DNA of 17,404 bases from an uncultured Eubacteriales bacterium (GTDB lineage: Bacteria > Bacillota > Clostridia > Oscillospirales > Acutalibacteraceae): positions 1 to 17,404 of the forward strand of contig CAKUBN010000049.1 in NCBI GenBank assembly GCA_934643185.1, given 5' to 3'. The position numbers and the translations under genes were made by a program. Numbering within the stretch: the stretch's first letter is position 1; each line of letters starts with the position of its first letter. The notes below the pieces were generated by a model. The model saw only the letters and a list, made by a program, of their open reading frames with translations. It was not told where the DNA came from and did not search any database. Positions 7,598 to 14,861 of this stretch are shown one piece after another.

Positions 7598-7637
7598 CTG
7601 GAACATAATCGAAATTATGTAAACTTAAAGGATGTAC

Positions 7638-7674
7638 AAAAGGCGAACAACGGGTTTTCCGCTGTTCGCCTTTT
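7638..7674. terminator. Bidirectional rho-independent terminator
   Basis: Stem AAAAGGCGAACA / TGTTCGCCTTTT, extended inward by CGG/CCG past one mismatch, around a GTTTT loop. A- and T-runs lie on opposite sides. It separates the convergent aldo/keto reductase (+) and ABC transporter (-) genes and can serve both. Confidence 0.88.
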
Positions 7675-7686
7675 GGGTATGTTCGT

Positions 7687-9339
7687 TTAGTCGGTCAAGG
7701 CAATGATGCGTCCAAGCTCTGCCGAAGTTCTGTGCGAGATGGAGATAACGGTGCGGTTTTCCGCTACGCGCTTCAAAGCGGAAAGCACGGCGCGCTCGGT
7801 CTCGGCGTCGAGGTTTGCGGTGATCTCGTCGAACAGCAGCATGCTCGGTGCGGCGGCTGCGGCCCTTGCAATAGACAAAAGCTGCCACTGGCCCTGCGAG
7901 AAAAGCTCGCTGGTGCAGCGTGTGTCGTAGCCCTTTTCCATGCTTTCAATCGTGTCCTTCAGCCCGGTGAGCTCTGCCGCGGTGCGGACGGCTTCGTCGC
8001 TGATTGTACTGTCATATAGCGTGATCTGGTCGCGCACGGTGCCCGGCACCATGTGGAACGTCTGCTCCACGCAGCCGAATAGACGGCGGCGTTCATCATC
8101 GCGGATATCGGCCGCCGGCACGCCGTGAATGAGCACCTCGCCGCTCTGCGGCTTATAAAGACCAAGCAGAAGCTTGAAGATGGTACTCTTGCCGGCGCCG
8201 GTGCGGCCGGTCAGCGTGACCTGATCGCCGTCCATGACTTTAAAGCTCAAGTGATCCAGCACCACGCGCTTATCGTAGCCGAACGTGACATCGCGGAACT
8301 CGACAAACGGCACGCTTCCGCTTCTTGCGGTGATGGTCTTCGGCTCATGTGTCGGTACGGTATCGGGATTTTCTTCCAGCGCGAAGAACTCGTTGATGCG
8401 GTGGATGCCCGCCAACGCGGACTGGATGGTCTGAATCTCCATGCCAAGGCTTTCGACCGGTGTGAAGATCTGCGAAATGTAGTTGATAACGGCAACAGCC
8501 GTACCGGCGGACATACCGAACAACGTCAGCACGGTGGTGTTGCCGGAAGCGGAAAGCAGCATGACGACGGCGACGACCACCGCGTTCGTAATGAGGATAA
8601 CGGGGGAGTAGACGGCATCATAGAAGTTCGTCTTTTCCATAGCGCGGTAACTCTCATTGATGTACGTGTCATAGCGCTTTTCCATGTACTTCTCTTTGCC
8701 GAGGCAGTGAATGGTGCGAATGTTGTGCAGTGTTTCCGGCACGTGGCCCGAAGCGCGGCCCACGGCCTTGCGGTTTTCGATCTGCGCTGCCAGCATATTT
8801 TTCTGCACGTGGCGCGTGAAGCAGAACAGGAACGGCAGCAAAACGAGCAATACGATCGCCAGACCGCGGTTTTGGAACCGGATAACGACCAGAATACTGA
8901 TGATTCTGCACGCATCGGCGAACATACTGATGATGCCGGAGGAGAATAGGGTTTCAACGGTATCGACATCGCCGACAAAGCGGGAAACGAGCGTGCCGGG
9001 CTCCTGTTTTGTCATGTTGTCGGCGGTAAGGTGTGTAAATTTGTCCATTAAGCTGCTGCGTAGCGCGTGGGTGATTTTCTGGCCGAATACCACGAGCAGA
9101 CTTTCACGCGCGGATTCTGTGAACCCGGTGAGCGCCAGCATGGCGAAATACAGTAGGATACGTGCGAATGCGGCATCGGTTCCGGTTGTGATGGAGTCCA
9201 CAATATCGGCTAAGATCAGCGGCGGGATAAGTGCGAACACAACAGCGCCGATAACGGCCGAAACAATGCCGAGGGAAAGGCCTTTTTGCTTTTTTACGGT
9301 GTCAAAGATCACCGTTCTCACTTGTTTTTTGCGCGTCAT
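7687..9339 (-). CDS. ABC exporter half-transporter, subunit with degenerate signature motif
   Basis: 550 residues: six membrane segments (about 20-320), then an ATPase domain. Walker A is GRTGAGKST (378-386), Q426 is present, Walker B is MLLFDE with catalytic E505, and the switch histidine is H536. The ABC signature is FSQGQ (480-484) instead of LSGGQ. The protein stops only 14 residues after H536, so it lacks the usual tail of some 20-40 residues. The ATG at 9339 has GGAGGT 7 bases upstream; a GTG at 9348 would sit directly on that site and is rejected. It overlaps the preceding ABC gene by 38 bases. Its defect complements that gene's defect, so the two should form one heterodimeric exporter. 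Drug efflux is likely from the MarR context. Confidence 0.87.
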   Translation of the reverse strand: MTRKKQVRTVIFDTVKKQKGLSLGIVSAVIGAVVFALIPPLILADIVDSITTGTDAAFARILLYFAMLALTGFTESARESLLVVFGQKITHALRSSLMDKFTHLTADNMTKQEPGTLVSRFVGDVDTVETLFSSGIISMFADACRIISILVVIRFQNRGLAIVLLVLLPFLFCFTRHVQKNMLAAQIENRKAVGRASGHVPETLHNIRTIHCLGKEKYMEKRYDTYINESYRAMEKTNFYDAVYSPVILITNAVVVAVVMLLSASGNTTVLTLFGMSAGTAVAVINYISQIFTPVESLGMEIQTIQSALAGIHRINEFFALEENPDTVPTHEPKTITARSGSVPFVEFRDVTFGYDKRVVLDHLSFKVMDGDQVTLTGRTGAGKSTIFKLLLGLYKPQSGEVLIHGVPAADIRDDERRRLFGCVEQTFHMVPGTVRDQITLYDSTISDEAVRTAAELTGLKDTIESMEKGYDTRCTSELFSQGQWQLLSIARAAAAAPSMLLFDEITANLDAETERAVLSALKRVAENRTVISISHRTSAELGRIIALTD

Positions 9340-11104
9340 GTTCGGCACCTCCGTTCTCTGTGGTATGGACTTGCGATGTATACAGGCTTTCGTATTCGGG
9401 GACGATTTTCAGCAGCTCTTCGTGTGTGCCGGTCACGGCCTTGCCGTTTTCCATCCAGATCACGCCGTCCATCTCCGGGAAAAGGTATAACCTGTGCGAA
9501 ATCAAAAGCACGATGCTGTCTTTTGCGAGCGCTTGCAAATTGACGAACGCCTGCTTTTCCGTGTTCTTATCGAGCGCGGAGAACGGATCGTCCAGAATGA
9601 GGATCGGCTTATCGTGGCACAGCGTGCGGGCAAACGCAAGGCGCTTTGCCTGACCGCCGGAAAGGTACGCGCCGCCGCTGCCGATGAGCGTATTTTTGCC
9701 GTCGGTCATTTCCGCGACCTCCTGCTTCATGCACGCAGCGTTTAAATACGTATCGCTGTTTTTGCTGTCGCCGAGCAGAACGTTGTTTTCCACGCTGTCG
9801 TTAAAGAGCTCCGGGTCGTGTCCAAGGTAGCCGACGATGCCCGTGCGCACGCTTTGCTCCATGTTTTGCAGCTCTGCGCCGTCCACCGTGATGTGGCCTT
9901 CGTACGGATATTCGCACAAAAACGCCTTGCCGAGCGTTGATTTGCCGCATGCGACTGCGCCGGTGATGCCGATGATCTGGCCCTTTTTCGCCGAGAACGA
10001 AATATCGTCGAGAATTTTCTTGCCGTCCGGGTATGTAAAGCTCAGGTGCTTGACCTTGAGCGCCTCAACGGGCGTTTTCTTTACTTTGACTTCATCGGCC
10101 TCGTTTTCCTCTTCCTGCGGTAGCAGGGGCTTGATGCGGTTCCAAGAGACCTGCGCCTTATGCACCGCGTTAAAGAGCTTTGCGGCGCTGGAGGATTTTA
10201 CGGAAAGCTTTACAAAGCATACAAGGAACGTTGTAAACGAAGCGATACTCCATGCTTGCCAGCCGGTACCAAGCACATTCTTCTGGCCGAAATACAAAAT
10301 GAAGAACACGCCCGCCATAGAGATGATGCGGTAGATCGGCGGCATGGCAGCGTTCCAGATGTTCGCTTTCACGGCTGCTTTTTCATAGCTCGTCAGGTTT
10401 TCTTCGTATACGGCCTGACGCTTTTTTTCAAGACCGAAAACGCGGTAGGTCATGGCGTTATCTGCACGGTCCAGAGTAGCGGTGCTCAGCCGGCCGGATT
10501 GCTCCTTGTACGCCGCGCCGGCTTTTTGAATGACTTTTTTCATCTTTTCCGCCGTAACATACGAGATCGGCGGGAAAAGCATGCACAAAATAGTCAGACG
10601 CCAATCATACCACAGCAGCATGCAGAGGTATGCTGTCAGCGCTACGCCGGTGTCGAAAATCTCGGTCGTGAATTTGCGCATGCCCTCCACGCAGTCGTCT
10701 ACGTCAAGAATGGCCTTCGTCATGATATTGCCTTCGCCTTCTTCGCGCAGGCTTGCACGGCTTTTTTTCACAAGGCTGCCGTACAAAGTTTCTTTCATGC
10801 GGCGATTCACATTGTTTGCAAAGCGGCGTACGTAAAAGCGCTTCACGTAGCGTGAGATCTGCACGACCGCTGTGACGACCGCAAAGCTGATGACGAGCAT
10901 CAGCATGCCGGAAAACTGTCCGGTGCCGTTTAAAACCTCTACAAGGTACCCGGTCATCGTGCCCTCAAACCACGGTCCGGTCAAAAGACCGATATTGTAG
11001 ATCAGGCCGGAGACTGTGACAATCAGCAGTGCTCTCCACTCCGCCTTAAAGTAAGAGAGGACACGATTCGGTTGAAACTCCGCAGACTTCTTATTTGTCT
11101 TCAT
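9302..11104 (-). CDS. ABC exporter half-transporter, subunit with degenerate Walker B
   Basis: 600 residues: membrane segments within about 25-310, ATPase domain from about 350. Walker A is GAVACGKST (382-390) and the signature LSGGQ (481-485) is intact. Walker B is ILILDDPFSALD, with Asp506 where the catalytic glutamate normally stands, and the Q-loop position reads GYLGHD (His429). The switch histidine is H537. The DDPFSALD form is typical of non-catalytic sites in heterodimeric exporters. About 40 extra C-terminal residues are charged and probably disordered; they are encoded where the gene overlaps the next one. It starts 14 bases inside the end of the MarR gene, with AAAGAGG 6 bases upstream. 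The exported substrate cannot be read from the sequence. Confidence 0.88.
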   Translation of the reverse strand: MKTNKKSAEFQPNRVLSYFKAEWRALLIVTVSGLIYNIGLLTGPWFEGTMTGYLVEVLNGTGQFSGMLMLVISFAVVTAVVQISRYVKRFYVRRFANNVNRRMKETLYGSLVKKSRASLREEGEGNIMTKAILDVDDCVEGMRKFTTEIFDTGVALTAYLCMLLWYDWRLTILCMLFPPISYVTAEKMKKVIQKAGAAYKEQSGRLSTATLDRADNAMTYRVFGLEKKRQAVYEENLTSYEKAAVKANIWNAAMPPIYRIISMAGVFFILYFGQKNVLGTGWQAWSIASFTTFLVCFVKLSVKSSSAAKLFNAVHKAQVSWNRIKPLLPQEEENEADEVKVKKTPVEALKVKHLSFTYPDGKKILDDISFSAKKGQIIGITGAVACGKSTLGKAFLCEYPYEGHITVDGAELQNMEQSVRTGIVGYLGHDPELFNDSVENNVLLGDSKNSDTYLNAACMKQEVAEMTDGKNTLIGSGGAYLSGGQAKRLAFARTLCHDKPILILDDPFSALDKNTEKQAFVNLQALAKDSIVLLISHRLYLFPEMDGVIWMENGKAVTGTHEELLKIVPEYESLYTSQVHTTENGGAEHDAQKTSENGDL

Positions 11105-11573
11105 TCTGAGCCTCTTTCTCTTTTACGCGCTGCGCGACATGCAGAAAACCTGTGCGGCGTTCTTCCTTGGATTTTAAATAGAGGGTGTTCAGTGTTTTGC
11201 AGAACACCTCTTTTTCGTCGTCAGGCAGGCCGTCGAGCAGCCACTCGTAAAACGAACCCTCAATTTCCGCCTTGGAGTTGCGGAGCGCTTCGGCTTTTTC
11301 AGTGGGGTAGAGCAGCTGACTTCTGCCGTCCAGAGGATTCGGCTCGCGGATGAGGTAGCCCTTTTCCTCCAGCCGCGCCACGCGACGCGCCGTTGCGCCC
11401 TTGTCGATCTTCAGCGCTTCCCACATTTCTTTTTGTGTTGTACCGGGGTTATGCCGTACAAAGTGGATCACATCCATTTCCGCTGTGCCTATGCCGTCTT
11501 CTTTCATCGTCTGCACCGTGAACCGGCTTGCTTCACGGGCGATCTTCGTCATTTTGCGCTCTGTGCAGTCCAT
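11091..11573 (-). CDS. MarR-family transcriptional regulator
   Basis: 160 residues. The winged helix-turn-helix spans about 31-95: helix MDVIHFVRHNPGTTQKEMWEAL, recognition helix KGATARRVARLEEKGYL, and wing NPLDGRSQLLYPTEKAE, which has the family's DGRS/T core. Flanking helices provide dimerisation. The ATG at 11573 is chosen for GGAGGC 8 bases upstream; the frame extends further up but into the operator and promoter, so a longer start is unlikely. It is the first gene of a MarR-ABC-ABC operon and overlaps the first ABC gene by 14 bases. A palindrome lies at the inferred transcription start. Together these indicate autorepression of a drug-efflux operon relieved by a ligand. Confidence 0.88.
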   Translation of the reverse strand: MDCTERKMTKIAREASRFTVQTMKEDGIGTAEMDVIHFVRHNPGTTQKEMWEALKIDKGATARRVARLEEKGYLIREPNPLDGRSQLLYPTEKAEALRNSKAEIEGSFYEWLLDGLPDDEKEVFCKTLNTLYLKSKEERRTGFLHVAQRVKEKEAQNEDK

Positions 11574-11601
11574 AGAGCTGTGCCTCCGTTTCTCAAAAAC
11601 G

Positions 11602-11655
11602 TTTAGTTGTATGTTCAACCAAATAGATGATAGCACAACTAAATCAAGCTGTCAA
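11602..11655 (-). promoter_or_regulatory. marR promoter and MarR operator
   Basis: On the minus strand, TTGACA (11650-11655) and TATCAT (11627-11632) are 17 bases apart, an excellent sigma-A promoter. Downstream, over the expected start point, lies TTTAGTTG-N6-CAACCAAA (11602-11623), a 22-bp palindrome with one mismatched pair. A further copy of the half-site TTTAGTTG (minus strand, 11636-11643) lies in the promoter spacer. This is an ideal arrangement for MarR autorepression. Confidence 0.75.
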
Positions 11656-11678
11656 TAACGGAAAACAAATAAAATCTC

Positions 11679-11707
11679 TTGAAATCAGGAATAGCGCGTG
11701 CTACAAT
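11679..11707 (+). promoter_or_regulatory. Promoter of the methyltransferase operon
   Basis: TTGAAA (11679-11684), a 17-base spacer ending TGC, and TACAAT (11702-11707). Transcription should start near 11714, leaving a leader of about 110 bases before the first full gene. The -35 boxes of this promoter and of the divergent marR promoter are only 23 bases apart. Confidence 0.75.
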
Positions 11708-11726
11708 AAGGGCATATAAAGGATTT

Positions 11727-11798
11727 ATGCCTTTCTTATCCAAACAACAGGCTGCCTGCGGGCGGCTTTTCAAATTCTTTTGGGTTAGCAACATCTAA
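11727..11798 (+). CDS. Putative 23-residue leader peptide
   Basis: A short ORF in the mRNA leader: ATG at 11727, TAA at 11796-11798. It starts MPFLSKQQAACG and ends FKFFWVSNI. AAAGGA lies just 3 bases upstream of the ATG, a close but usable ribosome site, and the predicted transcript starts about 13 bases before the ATG. The middle of the ORF lies across a terminator-like hairpin, and its stop codon lies inside a second hairpin just before the first methyltransferase. This is the geometry of ribosome-mediated attenuation, as in leaders of some translation-inhibitor resistance genes. I do not recognise the peptide with certainty. Chance occurrence of a 24-codon ORF is possible, but the position argues for function. 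Confidence 0.5.
   Translation: MPFLSKQQAACGRLFKFFWVSNI
11749..11770 (+). terminator. Terminator-like hairpin in the operon leader (candidate attenuator)
   Basis: AGGCTGCC / GGCGGCTT pair (8 bp including two G-T pairs) around the loop TGCG, followed by TTTTC and, a few bases on, TTCTTTT. It lies about 35 bases after the predicted transcription start, inside the putative leader peptide ORF and upstream of the first methyltransferase. A terminator here makes sense only as a conditional one. Confidence 0.5.
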
Positions 11799-11801
11799 CC
11801 T
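11782..11801 (+). other. Second leader hairpin next to the first ribosome site
   Basis: GGTTAG / CTAACC form a perfect 6-bp stem, with a G-T pair at the base, around the loop CAACAT. The leader ORF stop codon TAA is part of the 3' arm. The stem ends about 12 bases before the GAGGGG ribosome site of the methyltransferase, so a ribosome finishing the leader would open it. Confidence 0.45.
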
Positions 11802-11825
11802 GAAATTACGGATTGAGGGGAAACT

Positions 11826-12530
11826 ATGGAGCGCAAAGAGGCCATTCAAAACGCCTACCGCATGACGGGCAGCAATAATTTTTATGACGGGATGATTACC
11901 TGCTCTACACTGCCCGGAAAAGCTGTGTGCAGACTCGTGTGGGGCATGGGTCAAAAAGAGTGCAACGATTACCTTGCTAATGCACTTTCCGGCATCCCGG
12001 AGGATTTTTCCGGCAAGCTTTTGGAGGTGCCGGTGGGCACGGGCGTTTTGACGATGCCGCTTTATAAAACACTGCCGAATGCGCAGATCACGTGTCTCGA
12101 TTATTCGCCGGATATGATGGCGCAGGCGAAAGAAAAAGCCGCGCATTTGCAGCTTTCCAACGTCATGTTTCAGCAGGGTGATGTCGGCGCGCTGCCGTAT
12201 GCGGATGAAAGCTTCGACATCGTGCTCTCTTTAAACGGCTTTCATGCGTTCCCGGATAAAGAAGCGGCGTACCGCGAGACATTCCGTGTGTTAAAGCCGG
12301 GCGGCGTTTTCTGCGGCTGCTTTTACATTGCCGGCGCGTTTAAGCGGACAGACCGACTCATTTACCGTATGTACGAGCCGATGAAGTTCTTTACGCCGCC
12401 GTATGAGACCGCGGAGAGCCTTAAAACCCGTCTGCAAAGCATGTATGCCAAGGCGGAGGTCGGCAATTTGAAAAGCATAGCATGGTTCGTCTGCCATAAA
12501 GCCGAGAAAGGGGAAAAGAAACATGAATGA
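11826..12530 (+). CDS. Class I SAM-dependent methyltransferase (UbiE/type 11-like)
   Basis: 234 residues with a Rossmann-type SAM-binding core. Motif I is LLEVPVGTG (65-73, with V-P replacing the commoner D-I-G start). The acidic end of strand 2 is D92 in CLDYSPDM, motif II is GDVGALPYADESFD (118-131), and motif III is FRVLKPGG (153-160). The C-terminal part is lysine-rich and variable, as in UbiE-like enzymes, so the acceptor cannot be predicted. The ATG at 11826 has GAGGGG 5 bases upstream. It is the first full gene of the plus-strand operon, follows the attenuator-like leader, and its end overlaps the next gene by 8 bases. It lacks the catalytic motif of Erm/KsgA rRNA dimethylases. Confidence 0.85.
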   Translation: MERKEAIQNAYRMTGSNNFYDGMITCSTLPGKAVCRLVWGMGQKECNDYLANALSGIPEDFSGKLLEVPVGTGVLTMPLYKTLPNAQITCLDYSPDMMAQAKEKAAHLQLSNVMFQQGDVGALPYADESFDIVLSLNGFHAFPDKEAAYRETFRVLKPGGVFCGCFYIAGAFKRTDRLIYRMYEPMKFFTPPYETAESLKTRLQSMYAKAEVGNLKSIAWFVCHKAEKGEKKHE

Positions 12531-13314
12531 GAAAATAACGCTCTCCGGCGTGCCGGAGACGATGCTGCAAACGGTTTACGCCCGCGCAAAAGAGACGAAA
12601 ACGCGCGGCGCGATTCAAGATACGAAAGCCGTAGAGATCGTAGATAAACTAAACTATGATTTTTCGCTTGCGGATAAAGACGCAGCCATGAGCAGCGGCG
12701 TCATTGCGCGCACGATCGTTTTGGACCGTTTAACGGAAGGGTATTTGAAAGCAAACCCGGGCGCTGTGGTCGTCAACATCGCCTGCGGGCTCGATACGCG
12801 CTGCTACCGCATGAAAAATTACGCGCATTGGTATAATCTCGACCTGCCGGAGACGATCGCCGTGCGCGAAAAGCTGCTGCCGGAAAGCGGCAGTATTACG
12901 CAGATTGCCATGTCTGCCATGGAGGATTGGAGCGGCGAGATCAAAGAGAAAAACGCTTCGGCGCTTGTCATCATTGAAGGCCTCACCATGTACCTTACCG
13001 AGCGGGACGTGCAGCAGATTTTTGAAATCATCGCTGAGTGCTTCAGCCGCGTGACGGTATTCGTCGAGGTCATGAACCCGGCGGTCGTGAAGCGCTTTAA
13101 GGAAAAATCCATCGAGGGCAGCCACGCCAAATTCACATGGGGCATTAAAGACGGCAAGGTGCTTGAGGGGCTGCTGCCGGGGTTCAATTTTGTGGAAGAA
13201 CATAGTCTCGTAGAGGGCATGACGGCGTTTATGCCGGTCTACAAGGTGCTCGGCAAAATTCCGCTCGTGCGCGGCATCTCAAACCGCATCATGGTGATGA
13301 AGAAAGGAAGCTGA
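12523..13314 (+). CDS. SAM-dependent O-methyltransferase, LCMT/TcmP-like (PF04072 type)
   Basis: 263 residues. SAM-binding motif I is NIACGLDTRCYR (85-96), the leucine carboxyl methyltransferase pattern NLG.GLDTR.YR. D107 in NLDLPETI caps strand 2, and the family's EGLTMYL is at 152-158. This family methylates carboxyl or phenolic groups; TcmP of tetracenomycin synthesis is a bacterial example, with substrates including polyketides and other small molecules. The ATG lies 8 bases inside the end of the previous methyltransferase, with AAAGGGG upstream, so the two are translationally coupled. Family assignment is firm; the substrate is unknown. Confidence 0.88.
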   Translation: MNEKITLSGVPETMLQTVYARAKETKTRGAIQDTKAVEIVDKLNYDFSLADKDAAMSSGVIARTIVLDRLTEGYLKANPGAVVVNIACGLDTRCYRMKNYAHWYNLDLPETIAVREKLLPESGSITQIAMSAMEDWSGEIKEKNASALVIIEGLTMYLTERDVQQIFEIIAECFSRVTVFVEVMNPAVVKRFKEKSIEGSHAKFTWGIKDGKVLEGLLPGFNFVEEHSLVEGMTAFMPVYKVLGKIPLVRGISNRIMVMKKGS

Positions 13315-13318
13315 TCCT

Positions 13319-13927
13319 ATGTCTTTTTTCGATAATACCCGCAAGCCGAAAGGCCTTGGCGGCAACATCATGCTGAACGCCATGAACTTTGGCCACCGCG
13401 CCTTGGCAGATTGGGGCCTCGGCTTTTTGCGGCTCCCAAGGGACGCCCGCGTGCTGGACTGCGGCTGCGGGGGCGGCGCAAACATTAAAAAGCTTTTGAA
13501 GTTGTGCCCGGACGGTGTGGTCAAGGGTATCGATTATTCACCCACCAGCGTAGAGAAATCGAGCGAAGTCAACCAAAAAGCGATCAGCGAGGGGCGCTGT
13601 GTCATTTTAAAGGAAAGCGTGGACGACATGATGTTCGCGTCCTCGTGGTTCGATTTTGCAACGGCGTTTGAAACGGTTTATTTTTGGCCGGATCCGCTGC
13701 GCGGCTTTATTGAAATCAACCGCGTGTTAAAGCCCGGCGGCACACTGCTCGTCTGCAACGAGTGCGGCGGCGATGACCGAAAAGACGAAAAGTGGACGGA
13801 AAAAATCAGCGGCATGACGATCTATAAGGATGCAGAGCTTGTATCTTTCTTAAAACAGGCGAAGTTTCAGAACATTCAGATTCACAAAAATCCAAAGGGC
13901 TGGCTGTGCATCACAGCCGAGAAGTGA
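13319..13927 (+). CDS. Class I SAM-dependent methyltransferase (type 11-like)
   Basis: 202 residues. Motif I is VLDCGCGGGANI (45-56). The strand-2 acidic residue lies in GIDYSPTSVE, an aromatic/acidic segment reads FDFATAFETVYFWPDP, and motif III is INRVLKPGGTLLVCNE. It differs clearly from the UbiE-like gene upstream, especially in the short N-terminus and the C-terminal lid, so it is not a recent duplicate. It begins 4 bases after the LCMT-like gene with AAAGGAAG upstream. Three methyltransferases in a row of different subtypes suggest sequential or multi-site methylation of one substrate, or related substrates. The acceptor is unknown. Confidence 0.87.
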   Translation: MSFFDNTRKPKGLGGNIMLNAMNFGHRALADWGLGFLRLPRDARVLDCGCGGGANIKKLLKLCPDGVVKGIDYSPTSVEKSSEVNQKAISEGRCVILKESVDDMMFASSWFDFATAFETVYFWPDPLRGFIEINRVLKPGGTLLVCNECGGDDRKDEKWTEKISGMTIYKDAELVSFLKQAKFQNIQIHKNPKGWLCITAEK

Positions 13928-13936
13928 GGAGAAAGC

Positions 13937-14842
13937 ATGAGCGTTTTTGCATCGATGATACGTGCGGCATACAAGCTTTCCGGCGCGAAAAAGCAGTTTG
14001 CATTGCCGGAAGCGGAGCTTTTAAAAGCCATTGAAAAGGCGAACAAGGGCCGCGGTTTTTACATGCCGACCGACCATAAAGCGTATTACGAGAAAAAAGA
14101 GATCAACGGTTTTCCGTGCCTTATCGTGCAGGAGCACGAGCACCCCGCGCGCCGCGCGATTTTGTACTTTTTCGGCGGTGGTATGATGATCGGCCCGGAT
14201 AAGGGCGATATTCCCGTCATCCGCAAACTGGGCAGAGAGACCGGCTGCGACGTGTGGTTTCCGTGCTATCCGCTTTGCACGGAGCACTGCATCACAGAGA
14301 CCTATGACATGGTGTTCGAGTGCTACCGCCAGATGGTCGCACTGTATGGTGCGGGAAACGTCAGCACATGCGGTTTCTCGTCCGGTGCGGCGCTTGCACT
14401 CGGCATCGCGTCGCACAATAACGCGCTCGGCAGGCCGCTCCCACAGCCGCGTCACATCATCGCGGTTGCACCCGGTGAAGTGCCGTGGAACGCGGAAGAA
14501 CAGGCGCGCATGCGGAAGCTAAACGACAGCGATGTCGCCATTGATCTCGCGTTCATGCCGAAAATGGAGAAATTCGCACGCCACGGGCAGGAGAACGTGC
14601 CCGATTATATGATCCACACCTCCAAAGGCGATTTCTCCGGTGTGGGGGATATCCACTTCTTTTATAGCGCCGATGAAGTTTTATACGGCGCGTGGCCGGA
14701 GTTTGAAGCCGCGTGCAAAAAAGCCAACGTGCCGTGCACGGTTTTTGCGCGCCCCGGTATGACACATTGCTACTGCATGCTGCCGTATTTTAAAGAGGCC
14801 AAGGAAGACTTTGCAAAGATCGTAGGCTACCTAAAGAAATAA
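13937..14842 (+). CDS. Alpha/beta hydrolase (hormone-sensitive-lipase-like)
   Basis: 301 residues of the alpha/beta hydrolase fold, HSL-like branch (PF07859 type). The nucleophile elbow is GFSSG with Ser148. The likely acid is D246 in YSADEVLYG and the base His277 in GMTHCY. The oxyanion-hole motif, normally HGGG, reads FFGGGM at 79-83, so the histidine is replaced by phenylalanine while the glycines remain. No signal peptide is visible, so it is cytoplasmic. It begins 9 bases after the third methyltransferase with GAGGAG upstream. It could hydrolyse an ester or lactone of the operon's substrate, perhaps the methyl esters made upstream; that link is inference. Confidence 0.85.
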   Translation: MSVFASMIRAAYKLSGAKKQFALPEAELLKAIEKANKGRGFYMPTDHKAYYEKKEINGFPCLIVQEHEHPARRAILYFFGGGMMIGPDKGDIPVIRKLGRETGCDVWFPCYPLCTEHCITETYDMVFECYRQMVALYGAGNVSTCGFSSGAALALGIASHNNALGRPLPQPRHIIAVAPGEVPWNAEEQARMRKLNDSDVAIDLAFMPKMEKFARHGQENVPDYMIHTSKGDFSGVGDIHFFYSADEVLYGAWPEFEAACKKANVPCTVFARPGMTHCYCMLPYFKEAKEDFAKIVGYLKK

Positions 14843-14861
14843 AAGCACGAGGGGGAGACCC

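Noticed and set aside
9340..9348. GTG start at 9348 for the ABC gene ending at 7687
   Set aside because: The GGAGGT ribosome site directly abuts this GTG. The ATG at 9339 has correct 7-base spacing.
11574..11636. Extended N-terminus for the MarR protein
   Set aside because: The extra codons lie in the operator and the -10 region, so the transcript would not contain them. The ATG at 11573 has a good ribosome site.
11826..13927. Erm- or KsgA-type rRNA dimethylase among the three methyltransferases
   Set aside because: The attenuator-like leader made this tempting, but none shows the N-L-P-Y/F catalytic motif of that family.
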